A DNA stretch of 64,000 nucleotides from Apium graveolens (lineage: Eukaryota > Streptophyta > Magnoliopsida > Apiales > Apiaceae), in contig NC_133648.1 in NCBI RefSeq assembly GCF_009905375.1, positions 91,080,631 to 91,144,630 on the forward strand. Reading direction: 5' to 3'. A program made the position numbers and the translations under genes. The notes under the pieces are model-generated. The model made no database searches. It was not told the origin of the DNA and saw only the letters and a program-made list of their open reading frames with translations. Shown piece after piece: positions 24,359 to 35,269 of the stretch. Each line of letters starts with the position of its first letter. Position 1 is the stretch's first letter.

Positions 24359-24782
24359 TGTTAGATATATTTGATAATGTCATGGCTAATGTGATTTATG
24401 TTTAGTTTTCAGATCTTACTTAAACAGGATAAATCAGTACTTACTGGAAGTCAGGACTTAAGGATATCAGTACTTATATTATCAGGAGATAATCATCAAA
24501 AGATGGATATCAGAACTTAAGTACTAAAGGACGTTCAGATAAGGAAGGCAGCTGGTTAAAGGAAAGAAGATCGAGACAAACATAAGAAGAGATATGCATG
24601 AAGAAGGAATTCTATGAAGAATAGAATACTTGGAAGAAAAGATATCTGATTGATATATTTTAGGAAGCAGAATTATATTCCATATCAATTAGCGATTATC
24701 TTGTAACTGTGTAGTATATAAACACAGAAATAGGGTTTACACTATAAGTGTTATCACAATCGAGAAGATTATTCATTGTAAC

Positions 24783-25354
24783 TGTTGTGGATAAAAAACT
24801 AAGGTTATTACTTGCTGTATTTAATACTAAGATTCGGGAGCTCAAGGCCTTTAATGGCTGCTCTCGTGTTTCGTAGCTTAATTCTGCCTTTACGAGATGC
24901 CTACGTATCTCTGTGAATTAGAGAATCAAGCCAAAAAAATGTAGTTCTGATTGGTGGGGGTGAGACCCCTTATATAGATGTTGGGAGTCCTTGAATTGGA
25001 CTTGGTATAGGAGACTTGGTGGGCAAGTCTCATAATTAGAATGGACTTTGAAGTCCTAGATAGTAGGAAACTGATTCCTTATCCTTTTAGGTCCCTTTGA
25101 GGCTAATCTCCAAGGATTTATATCCTTATCGGGACTCTTTTCAACATCTGATTTGTCCCTTATTAATTAATTACGAAATTAATTAATAATCAGGGCTTTT
25201 GGGCCTTTTTTATTCCATCAGGCCTGATCTGGTCCATCAGGCTTAACCTTTCTGGTCTGAGTATCATATATCTTTTTATTGGGCCTAGCAGCCCACAGCT
25301 TGTATAATTAATGCAGTATTTAATTATACAATCATAATTTATTTATCCCTATCA
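24783..25354 (-). repeat. Gyp2 3' LTR
   Basis: It begins TGTTGTGGATAAAAAAC and ends ATCCCTATCA on the plus strand. It is 572 bp and nearly identical to 34524-35094. Confidence 0.95.
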
Positions 25355-25371
25355 TTTGCCCCCCAACTTTT
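25355..25371 (-). other. Gyp2 polypurine tract
   Basis: On the minus strand this reads aaaagttggggggcaaa immediately before the 3' LTR, identical to Gyp1. Confidence 0.85.
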
Positions 25372-25691
25372 GGGAAACATCGATTAGGTTTCGCAGAAGT
25401 TAAGTCTGTTCGTTCCCTTACAGGGTTTCATTTTTCCGTAAAGTGTGGAGCGACCTACACATTTACAATGAATTTTTCCTTTTATTCAGGAATTATCTTA
25501 ATTTCCAGGAATTTTTCCCTTATTTCCGGGATTCTTTCCTAATCTTCTGGATTTTTCCCTAATTTTCTGCGATCCTTTTCTGGATTTATTCCTTATTTCT
25601 GAAAATATTAACATTTTTCAGAAAATATTTAAGGAATTTTCTTATTTTTCTAATTAAATGATCAGAAAAATAGAACTTTTGCTGCTCAATA
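25372..25691. other. Gyp2 3' untranslated region, A/T-rich
   Basis: This 320-bp stretch between the polypurine tract and the tandem repeats has recurrent tttcc(a/g)gga words (attttccctaattttctg). I see no ORF or RNA gene. Confidence 0.5.
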
Positions 25692-26225
25692 CATCCAAGG
25701 CGTTGTTGATCCACGCCTAGGAGACAGTTTCCTAACAACGTCTAGGAAACTTGCGTCCTGGGCGTTGTTGGAGGCTGATGCTTCCTGGGCGTTGTTGATC
25801 CACGCCTAGGAGACGGTTTCCTAACAACGTCTAGGAAACTTGCGTCCTGGGCGTTGTTGGAGGCTGATGCTTCCTGGGCGTTGTTGATCCACGCCTAGGA
25901 GACGGTTTCCTAACAACGTCTAGGAAACTTGCGTCCTGGGCGTTGTTGGAGGCTGATGCTTCCTGGGCGTTGTGCACCCACGCCTAGGAGACAGTTTTCT
26001 AACAACGTCTAGGAAGCTTGCGTCCTGGGCGTTGTTGGGGATAAATGCTTCCTGGGCGTTGTGCACCCACGCCTAGGAGACAGTTTTCTAACAATGTCTA
26101 GGAAGCTTGCGTCCTGGGCGTTGTTGGGGACAAATGCTTCCTGGGCGTTGTTGTACCACGCCTAGGAGCCACACTTCTAATCAACGTCTAGGGATGATGC
26201 ATCCTGAGCGTTGTTGGGGCTGTTC
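25692..26225. repeat. 89-bp tandem repeat array in Gyp2
   Basis: About six copies, with the word cttcctgggcgttgt at 25781, 25870, 25959, 26048 and 26137, exactly 89 bp apart. The first copies are nearly identical and the last is diverged. Each unit contains cgttgtt and its inverse aacaacg, so it can form stems. It lies between the 3' LTR and the antisense-gene promoter and is unrelated to the repeats at the same place in Gyp1. Confidence 0.93.
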
Positions 26226-26338
26226 GAGCCTTGATTCATTCAATGAACTTTGATTTTAAATCTTTTCAAAATTCAAATCTTATGGGCTTCCCGCCTTTTT
26301 CTTAGGCCCAGGCCCGTTTGTGCATCTTTGAGCTCCTC

Positions 26339-26346
26339 TATATAAG
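26339..26346 (+). promoter_or_regulatory. TATA box of Gyp2 antisense gene
   Basis: TATATAAG sits in the short palindrome ctcTATATAAGAGg, about 210 bp before the ATG at 26553, followed by a pyrimidine-rich leader (ttctcacacttcactttcac). Gyp1 has the same arrangement. Confidence 0.7.
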
Positions 26347-26552
26347 AGGTGGAGTGTGAGTTCATTTCTCACACTTCACTTTCACAAAAATTTCTAAATT
26401 TCAACTCTGCAATTAGTCTCTCAAGAATCGCCACCTCCAAGCGATTTCCGGCTTTCTACTCCGCCGCTTTCTGGGCTTATTTTGAAGATTCCGTTTGAAT
26501 CTTTATCTTCTTTACTTACTTTCAAGAGCTTCCTGGGTTTTTGTCTTCATTT

Positions 26553-28408
26553 ATGGCGGATTCCGATTCATCTCACTCCCATGTCCCCCAAGCTGTTGCC
26601 CGTCCCTCTAGGGCCAGCCGAGGTAAAAAATCTCTTGTACATTCCTTAGTTATTTCTCTTAGGGATCTTTTAACCGAATTTGGGCAAGCCTTTCCTAATA
26701 TGTTACACTTAGATGCATATAATTATCCTTCTAGATTTGGTCCAGATCAAGTAGGTACCATAGCCCGCCTTTTTGGCATTTCTCACCCTTATAGGGTCGA
26801 GGCTCCAGGTCCAAATGATAGGGCCTGCTACCCAAAACCTGGGGCCATTCGGGTCTATAAGGAAACCTTCTATGCTGGTTTTCGCCTACCTCCTCATCCT
26901 TTTGTTTTTCGCCTTTTGGCTGAGGCCCGAGTCTGTCCGACCCAACTCACACCCAACTCTTGGCGTTTTATTCACTGTTATATGGCCCAATCTCGTAAAC
27001 ACGGTTTTGAGCCAAATGTTTGTGTCTTTCGTTATTTATTTAAATTTGTAAATGCTTCTGAGGACCAAGGATGGGTCAAAATAGTTCATAGATCCTTGGC
27101 TCATTCCTGCTTTATTTCTGGCACCAATCCCGACTCGTATCCAACATGGAAGAGTGAGTGGTTTTATATATTTCTGGATTCCGAGGAGGGTTGGGACCAT
27201 TTTTTCAGGCCTAACTTCTCAAAAAGTATAGACGGGTCTTTAAGAGACCTAAAATTGGGGATAGATGAGGATGCGGCCATCAAGGCCATTACTGCTGATA
27301 ACTTGCACCATTGCGCTCTCATCCTTTCAGAGGGTAATTTGCAAGGTTTAGGTCTAAGTGACCTTGGTCCCGAGGGTATTTCTTTCCCCTTTTTGTTCCA
27401 TTTCCTCCATTCTCTATTTGTCCTTTTTCTTACGTGCTCGTATTTGTCTGCAGCTAGGGCCGCTTTGGACATGATCTTCAAGAAGCGGGAGGCCCGTGCC
27501 GCCAAGGGCTCTGCTGTTGAGAGCCACCGCGACAAGCGGGTTAGGATTGGTGAAGGCCCTTCAGTCACGGTTCAGGAGGCCGTCCCTACTTTTTTATCCC
27601 AGAGGCCTCCTAGCCTTGATGAAGATAACTCTCCCTTCACCGTCACTTGGGGCCTTCAGAGGAGGGACACGGTGGTAGGGAGTTCCGAGGCTGCCGCCAT
27701 TTGGTCTCAGAGTGTGATCACGCCTCGTGACAGGGCTGAGATCGTCGAGTCTTCTGATGACCTACAGATTGAACGTCTGGGTGCTCAGGCCGTGGCTTCT
27801 GTAAGCCTCTTCCTTTTTTAACTGTTTTTTTTATTATTATTATTACTTACTGTACTTTGATATGTTCGTGCAGATGAATACCTATCTCCAGGCTGCCCTT
27901 CACAACTTGAAGGATGTGAGGACCAGCCTAACTATTGCTGAGAGGGACAGGGATAGGTACCTCAAGGCTTCCGAGGCCAACTTCACTCGTTTCCGTGAGG
28001 TAGAGAAGGAGCTGGCGGACGAGAAGGAGAAAGTTCGTAAGCTGGAGCTGGATGCTCAAAGGGCCCGAGCTGAGGTGATAGCTGAGTATAAGGCATCTCA
28101 GGACTTTCAGGATGTCCTAAATGCTGAGTACGATGCTAACTTCCCGGAGACCTTTTCTAGCTGTTGGGAGCAGATAGTAGAGGAGATTGGGAAGAAGATT
28201 CCGGAGGTGACTCTCACTGCCTATCCAGTCCCTGATATTCCTGGGAAAGAACCTCTTCTTGATGATATCCCTCTTTCTCCTATTCTTGCTTCTTGCTTCT
28301 TCTGCTGAGGCCGAAGCTGTTTCTCCTCGAGGTGCTGATCCTGTTCCAGTTCCTTCTTCTGCTGCCAATGAAGGAAACATCGATGATGACTTCTTCAAGG
28401 ATCTTTGA
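26553..28408 (+). CDS. Gyp2 antisense spliced gene (PF04195-like protein with coiled coil)
   Basis: Exon 1 is 26553-27375 (ATG at 26553, MADSDSSHSH; an earlier TTG in frame is not used), exon 2 is 27454-27800 and exon 3 starts at 27874. Both introns join in phase (1, then 0). Exon 1 contains the PF04195-type block GFRLPPHPFVFRLL...CPTQLTPNSWRFI at residues about 115-150. Exon 2 holds a basic stretch (KKREARAAKG). Exon 3 holds a long coiled coil (about 27890-28110) and the CWEQIVEEI block shared with Gyp1. A 7-bp duplication (ttgcttc, 28286-28299) shifts the frame and gives an early stop at 28306-28308; without it the natural end would be at 28408. It converges with pol. The biological role is unknown. 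Confidence 0.78.
27376..27453 (+). other. Intron 1 of Gyp2 antisense gene
   Basis: 78 nt from gtatttctttcc to gtctgcag, very T-rich. Its length is a multiple of three and it lacks stops, so it can be read through as a hydrophobic stretch. The position matches intron 1 of Gyp1. Confidence 0.75.
27801..27873 (+). other. Intron 2 of Gyp2 antisense gene
   Basis: 73 nt from gtaagcctc to gttcgtgcag, T-rich and with an in-frame stop. Splicing joins AQAVAS to MNTYLQAAL in phase 0. The equivalent Gyp1 junction is AQALAT. Confidence 0.82.
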
Positions 28409-28768
28409 GTATTTTGTTTTTCTTGTTTGGCCCATTGTGGCTTTCTATGTATTGACTTAATCGTATTCAGAACTTATTACCCTTCGGGGCTTGTATTCTA
28501 TATGTTGCTTTTCTTGCCTCTTTCTATCTTTGAGTTTACAATCTTAATATGCATTTGAATCTTAAACATCCTTAGATTGAAATAATTTCAAACTCTTTAA
28601 TATGAAGTCTGGTTTTTCAAAACCTTACATAGCATGGGTTCGACCCTAATTAATAATAACTAGACAAAGTAAATTCTACTGGAATATAAAATCCTACGCA
28701 AGCAAAGCTTCAAGGTACTTTTAAACCTACTTGTCTTAATGACAAGTGAGAATCGTACTTCGCCTATC
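28409..28768. other. Gyp2 convergent spacer between antisense gene and pol
   Basis: A T-rich noncoding region containing the 3' end of the antisense transcript, and downstream of pol on the other strand. No gene is seen. Confidence 0.6.
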
Positions 28769-31700
28769 TTACACGTAGTAAACCTTCAGGTTTTGTGCGT
28801 GCCAGGTCATCGGGACTTCAAAACCATCCATAGTTTCCAGCTTGTAGGTTCCTCTACCCTGAACGCTCTTGACTTTGTACGGCCCTTCCCAATTTGGGGC
28901 TAGCTTTCCTTTCTGTCCGACACCAGAAGCCTCTATTTTTCTCAAGACTAGATCGCCTTGTTTAAAAAACCTTTCTTTAACCCTTAGGTTGTAGTAGAAT
29001 GAAGCCTTTTTCTGATATTCTACTACCTTTGCATGTGCAGTATCTCGCACTTCATCGATCAGATCCAGGGCTAACCTCTGCCCTTCCTCATTTTCTTCTG
29101 CATTGAAAGCCTGAATCCTTGGAGAGGAATGTGATATCTCTACTGGAACTACTGCTTCTGCCCCATACGCCAACATGAAGGGAATTGCTCCTGTCGTAAC
29201 TCTACAGGTAGTCCTATAGGCCCATAATATGGGAAGTATCTCATCCACCCAATTATTTCTTGACTTCTCGATCCTTTTCTTTAATCCATCCAGGATTATT
29301 CGATTTGCTACTTCTGCTTGCCCATTAGCTTGTGGGTGAGCCACAGAGGTGAACCGTAACTCAATTTCATTTTCTTCACAATACTTCTTGAATTCCTCAT
29401 TGTTGAATTGTGTTCCATTGTCAGTGACGAGGATACGGGGAATTCCATATCGGCACATAATGTTTTCCCACAGGAATTGTGCAACCTGTTTAGTTATGAC
29501 TTTGGCCAAGGGCTTGGCTTCAATCCACTTAGTGAAATAATCAATGGCTACAATCAGAAACTTCCTTTGTGCTGTGGCCATAGGGAAAGGCCCTAGAATA
29601 TCCATCCCCCACATAGCAAAGGGGATTGGGGAGTTGATAGAGGTCAGCATCTCGGGGGGTAGTCTAACAACTGGTGCATGCTTCTGACAGCGATCACACT
29701 TCTTCACATATTCTTTGGCATCAGCCATCATTTCTGGCCAATAGAAGCCTAAACGAGTTATCTTATGAGCCAAGGCCCTGCCCCCCAAGTGTTGTCCACA
29801 AATACCTTCATGCACTTCTTCAAGAGCCAAACGTGCCTCATCGGGCCTGAGACACCTCAAGTAGGGAACCACGAAAGATCTTTTGTAAAGAATCCCATCT
29901 ATCAAAGAGTACCTTAGTGCCCGAACAGTTAACTTCCGTGCTTCAGTTGCATCACTTGGCAACCAACCGGTCTGAATGTGAGCCTTGATGGGATCAATCC
30001 ATGACGTCCCCAAGCCTATGGGAGCCACCAGCTTAACATCTATGCTTCGTGTCTTCAAAACACGGAAGTACACACTTCCTGAACTTTCTTCAATCTCAGA
30101 CGAAGCGAACTTTGATAGCGCATCTGCCTTAACATTTTCTTCCCTTGGAATATGTTCAACATGGCACTCATTAAATTGGGTCATCACAGCCCTTACTAGG
30201 CGGACATACTTAGCCATCGTATCATCCCTTGCCTCGAATTCTCCCTTTACCTGGGATATGATCAGCTTCGAGTCTCCACGGACCTTTAAGTTTTTAACTC
30301 TAAGTGTCCCAGCTAGACCAAGGCCAGCTATTAGGGCTTCATACTCTGCCTCATTGTTTGTGGTTGGAAAATCTAGCTTCATAGCATACTCAAATAAGAA
30401 CCCATCAGGGCTTTGCAAAACCAACCCTGCTCCACTGGAATTTGTTTTTGATGCTCCATCAAAATAGAGAACCCAATATTCTTTCTCCTTATCATTCTTC
30501 TCCCTGTCCCCATTGTCGACTCCCTTGTCTTGAGGTATGGTATCTTCCTGCCCCCCGACTTCTTGGTTGGGTATGGTACATTCCACCACGAAGTCAGCTA
30601 GTGCCTGGGCTTTTATGGCCATACGTGGCTTATACTTGAGATCGAACTCTCCCAACTCTATTGCCCACTTAATCAGTCTCCCACTTGCCTTGGGACTGTG
30701 AATGATATTTCTCAGTGGCTGATTTGTTAGCACTTCAATTTGGTGAGCTTGAAAATAAGGACGCAGCTTTCTTGAAGCCATTACCAAGGCTAAAGCGAAT
30801 TTCTCAATGGCTGAATAATTCAACTCAGCACCATGCAAAATTTTGCTGACATAGTATACGGGTTTCTGGACTTTCAGTTCCTCCTTAACCAACACGGCGC
30901 TCAAGGCGCTCTCTGAAACAACCAAGTACAAGAATAAAACTTCATTCAGAACTGGCTTGGCCAACAACGGGGCCTGGCCCATATACTTCTTTAACTCTTC
31001 AAATGTCTTCTGATTTTCCTCACTCCATACAAAGTCTTTGATGTTCTTTAGTGACTTAAAAAATGACAAGCACTTGTCTCCTAACTTGGAGATGAATCGT
31101 CCTAACGCAGCAACCCTTCATGTGAGCTTCTGAACATCCTTGACAGTTTTGGGGGGTTCCATGTCCAGGATTGCCCTTATTTTATCGGGGTTTGCCTCAA
31201 TTCCCCTCTTCGAGACCATCAATCCCAAAAATTTTCCAGATCCTACTCCGAAAGCACACTTCGTCGGATTCAACATCATCTTGTGGTACCTCAGGACCTC
31301 AAAAGCTTCCCTTAAATGGGCTATATGATCAGTCTTCACTAGACTCTTGACTAACATGTCATCAACATAGACTTCCATAGTCTTACCAATAAGATCCTTA
31401 AAAATTCTATTCACCAACCTTTGATAGGTGGCTCCTGCATTCTTGAGACCAAACACCATAACAAGATAACAATAAACACCAAAGTCAGTGATAAATGATA
31501 CCTTTGGAATGTCATCCTTATGCATTTTGATCTGGTTGTATCCGCTAAACCCATCCATGAAACTCAACATCTCATGTCCAGCGGTGGCATCAATCAAAGT
31601 ATCAATTCTAGGCAGCGGAAAACAGTCTTTGGGGCATGCATCATTCAGATCGGTGAAGTCTATACACATCCTCCACTTTCCATTAGACTTCTTCACCATT

Positions 31701-34488
31701 ACAGGGTTTGCTAACCACTCCGGAAATTGAATCTCCTCAATGAAACCAGCCTCTAAGAGCTTTTCCACTTCCTGCTTTATAGCCTCTTGTCTTTCCGGGG
31801 CAAAATTTCTTTTCTTTTGTTTCACTGTCTTCCGGCTTGGATCTACGTTTAGCTTGTGAGTAATTAACTCCGGGTCTATGCCTGGCATATCAGCTGCTGA
31901 CCATGCAAACACATCACTATTTTCTTGCAAAAATTTCACTAACTTCCCTCTAAGGGGCTCCTCTAATGTGGCTCCAATGAAAGTCGTCCTCTCAGGATTC
32001 TCGGGGTCTAAAGGAACCGAAACGAATTCTTCTGCTGGCCTTCCTCTATTCTCATCATTTTCTCGAACATCCATATCTTCAATAGGAAGAACCTGCCCCC
32101 CGACTCCATCTGCCCTCAAAGAGGCCACATAACAACTTCTAGCCATTTTTTGATCTCCTCTCTCTTCTCCAATCCCATTTCGGGTGGGAAACTTCATGAC
32201 TGAATGGTAGGAAGAGGGGACTGCCTTGAAGGCATGTATCCCTGTTCTCCCCTTGATAGCATTATAAGTTGAACTAGCATTTACCACCACGAAATCCAGC
32301 ATCTGCGTTGCTTGCCTTGGCTCCGTACCTATGGTGGTTGGTAATTTGATTATCCCTTCCACAGGACATTCTACTCCAGCAAATCCATATATCGGCATGT
32401 CGGTTGGTGTCAACTGGGAGTCGTTATACCCCATCCTTAGAAAGGTGTCGTGGAGCAAGATATCCATAGAAGCATCATTATCCACAAGGACCCTCTTAAC
32501 CGGGCTATTTCCTATTATTGGTGTTATGACCAGCGGGTCGTCATGGGGAAACTTTACACCCTCTAGGTCAGAATCATCAAAAGCCAATGTTACTTCTGTC
32601 CTGGCCCTCTTCGGGGCTTCTCCAACAATATGCATAACCTCTCTAGTATATGCCTTTCTGGAATTTTTGGACAATCCAGCAGCAGTTGGACCTCCAAAGA
32701 TCGTGTTTATCACAGGCCCTCGAGGTCTCGGCCCTCCATAAATGGTGTTTATAACTGGTCCTCTAGGCTGGGGGTTTCGCCCCTGATCGTCTTGGTCCCT
32801 CCTACGATCTTCAAAGTTCTTCCTTCCATTATTATTCCTATCCCCTCCTTCTCCAGTGTATTTGTTCAATCTTCCTTTTCGAATGAGGAACTCAATTTCA
32901 TCTTTCAATTGCCTACACTCGTCGGTGTCATGGCCAATATCTTTGTGAAACCTGCAATACTTGCTCTTATCTAGCTTGGCGGGATCGGCCTTCAAGGGCT
33001 TAGGCCAGCGAACATCTCTGTCTTTCTCAATCTCCATCAAAATCTGACTTCTAGGAGCATTAAGCTTAGCGTATTCAGTGAACTTTTGCCCAGGTCCTCC
33101 CTTCTTGGGGGTTGAATCAGGGTTTTGTTCGGTTCTAGGATATTTGTCCTTTGCAATATATTCTAAATCAGTTTTTCGCTTCTTGCCTCCAGTGGGCTCA
33201 TTACTTACTACGGTCTTCCTCATGCTTTCTTCCACCTTGATATACTTCCCTGCCCTCTCTTGGAGTTGTAACATGTTTTCAGGGGGACGTTTGGCCAAGG
33301 ACATCTTGAAAAACTCATCCCTGGTTCCTTGTTGTAGTGCTATCATGGCTACCTTATCATCAAGGTCCGGGACTTTTAAAGCCTCCTTTGTAAAACGATT
33401 CAGGTAATCTCTCAAGGATTCCTTAGCTCCCTGCACAAGACTCATAAGGGATGCTGAACTTTTCTCATGGACTCTTCCACTGATGAATTGTTTAATAAAA
33501 GCCTGACTTAATTCTCTGAACGATCCAATAGAATTTGGGGGCAGGCGACTGTACCATCTTTGAGCCATACCCGACAGGGTTTGAGGGAAGGTCTGACACT
33601 TTATAGAATCATTCACGGGTTGCAGCAGCAGTGCATTAGAGAATGTCCTAACATGATTTGCGGGGTCTCCCGTGCCATCATAGGCTTTGATAGTGGGCAT
33701 CTTGAATTTCCTTGAGATATGGGCATTCATTATCTCTTCTGTGAAGGGTGGAGTTGGATCATCAGGATCTCCAAGGGGAAGGAGATTGCTTGGATCAGTT
33801 CTTGGGACAACAGCCCTTCTTCTTACCGGACCATCCAGGTCTATGACAGGAGGAGGATTTCTCCCCCTAGGAGGTATCTGGGGTCTGGTGGCCTGGTGAG
33901 CCTCCAAATCACGCCTCAGCCTTTGGATTTCAGCCTCATGAGCCCTGATCCTTTCCTGCACTTCTTGGGGATTCGCCCCTGGGGTGCTTTGGGGGCGTTG
34001 CCTTCCATCGGCCATTGGCTCTTTTCCAGGACGCCTCCTTCTCGGGGCCACGTCATCATACGAAGATTCGGAGTCTCTTTCAGTATAAGGACCAGAAAAT
34101 TCCCGATCCTCAGGAATAGGACCCAAACCTCGTATATAGGGGGGTGACTTCCCTCGTGCTTCGCCTCGCCCAGCATATCCGCTTCCTCCAACCTCAGGGC
34201 GAAGGGTCATCCCATAAGGGGGGTTAGTAGTAACAACAGTTGAATATTCAAACCCGACGGGTCGAGAATTCACAGGTATATGTACTTGTTGAACTTGAGG
34301 ATTCGTACCTTGAATAGTCGGGGGAGTTTTCCCTGTTGCTGAGGTTGAGTTGCCCCTATCTGGGCTTCCCCCTGAGTAGATGCATAAGTTGAATGGGGAG
34401 GAACCTCCACGGTTGATGAAATCACCTGGGTTGTCTCTGAAGGTGTTCCTTCCTCTAGAGCTCCAATTGTTCTCCGTGTTCTCACCAT
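28769..34488 (-). pseudogene. gag-pol: Gyp2 gag-pol (one stop and one frameshift from open)
   Basis: A polyprotein of about 1900 codons. The ATG at 34488 (MVRTRRTIGALEEG) matches the Gyp1 start. A frameshift near 34310 puts this start out of frame with the rest, so the long frame appears to open upstream near 34522 on a TTG overlapping the PBS. Gag core at 33590-33380; knuckle-like CRFHKDIGHDTDEC near 32950. Protease active site at about 32470 reads DNDAS instead of DNGAS, a damaging change. RT has YVDD at 31358-31369. A TGA at 31118-31120 replaces a Gly codon. RNase H begins near 30475 (YFDGAS). Integrase HHCC is at about 29830-29690 (KKCDRCQ), with DDE residues near 29600, 29420 and 29320, all present. 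It ends TWHAQNLKVYYV. Confidence 0.93.
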
Positions 34489-34505
34489 GGTTGTTGTTGA
34501 AGTTT

Positions 34506-34521
34506 CCCACAGACGGCGCCA
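34506..34521 (-). other. Gyp2 primer-binding site
   Basis: On the minus strand TGGCGCCGTCTGTGGG, two bases inside the 5' LTR. It is the same type as Gyp1. Confidence 0.8.
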
Positions 34522-34523
34522 AA

Positions 34524-35094
34524 TGTTGTGGATAAAAAACTAAGGTTATTACTTGCTGTATTTAATACTAAGATTTGGGAGCTCAAGGCCTTTAATGGCT
34601 GCTCTCGTGTTTCATAGCTTAATTCTGCCTTTACGAGATGCCTACGTATCTCTGTGAATTAGAGAATCAAGCCAAAAAACGTAGTTCTGATTGGTGGGGG
34701 TGAGACCCCTTATATAGATGTTGGGAGTCCTTGAATTGGACTTGGTATAGGAGACTTGGTGGGCAAGTCTCATAATTAGAATGGACTTTGAAGTCCTAGA
34801 TAGTAGGAAACTGATTCCTTATCCTTTTAGGTCCCTTTGAGGCTAATCTCCAAGGATTTATATCCTTATCGGGACTCTTTTCAACATCTGATTTGTCCCT
34901 TATTAATTAATTACGAAATTAATTAATAATCAGGGCTTTTGGGCCTTTTTTATTCCATCAGGCCTGATCTGGTCCATCAGGCTTAACCTTTCTGGTCTGA
35001 GTATCATATATCTTTTTATTGGGCCTAGCAGCCCACAGCTTGTACAATTAATGCAGTATTTAATTATACAATCATAATTTATTTATCCCTATCA
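34524..35094 (-). repeat. Gyp2 5' LTR with TATA box
   Basis: The 571-bp LTR is nearly identical to 24783-25354 (two transitions early on, an A-run length change plus one substitution near 34679, and one further transition). The TATA box on the minus strand is CTATATAAGG near 34708-34718. Confidence 0.95.
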
Positions 35095-35269
35095 GTAACC
35101 CTAGCATCTCTCGTGATATTTGTTCATCACTGAGAGAGAACAGTTCCATACTGTAACAGAGTTTATTGTTTCAATAAAGTTTGTTTTCTGTTACTTGAGT
35201 TATTAAAGTTCAATTTGATTGTACTATACACTGTCTTCACCCCCTCTACAGTGTGTGTGTGACCTAACA

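Larger units (their letters stand above)
24783..35094 (-). mobile_element. Gyp2: Tat-like Ty3/gypsy element, young, nearly intact
   Basis: The 10.3-kb element is flanked by gtaac (24778-24782 and 35095-35099). Read on the minus strand it has a 5' LTR (35094-34524), PBS, gag-pol (34488-28769), a convergent antisense gene (26553-28408, plus strand), an 89-bp tandem repeat, a polypurine tract and a 3' LTR (25354-24783). The two LTRs differ by only about five changes by eye, so the insertion is recent. Pol is close to Gyp1. It has one premature stop and one gag frameshift. It sits inside Sol2. Confidence 0.97.
24359..35269 (+). mobile_element. Sol2: copia solo LTR interrupted by Gyp2
   Basis: The LTR parts are 24359-24782 and 35100-35269, about 594 bp in all. 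It starts TGTTAGATATATTTG and ends GTGACCTAACA. It matches the Cop4 LTR (60300-60913) in inverted orientation. The 5-bp duplicate ggata flanks it at 24354-24358 and 35270-35274, and no primer-binding site follows. It is therefore a solo LTR and not the 5' LTR of Cop3, although Cop3 lies close by in the same orientation. A TATA box is at 24714-24720. Confidence 0.85.

Noticed and set aside
24359..24782. 5' LTR belonging to Cop3
   Set aside because: The ggata duplicate on both sides and the missing PBS show that it is a solo LTR.
25692..26225. Regular repeats that might suggest a CRISPR array
   Set aside because: Whole 89-bp units are tandem with no variable spacers, and the context is a plant retrotransposon.
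27376..27453. Transmembrane helix in the Gyp2 antisense protein
   Set aside because: The hydrophobic stretch coincides with a T-rich interval having GT...GTCTGCAG borders at the same place as the Gyp1 intron, so it is a translated intron.
34489..34522. Extended gag start at 34522 in Gyp2
   Set aside because: It begins on a TTG that overlaps the PBS and is read in a frame created by a frameshift. The ATG at 34488 matches Gyp1.
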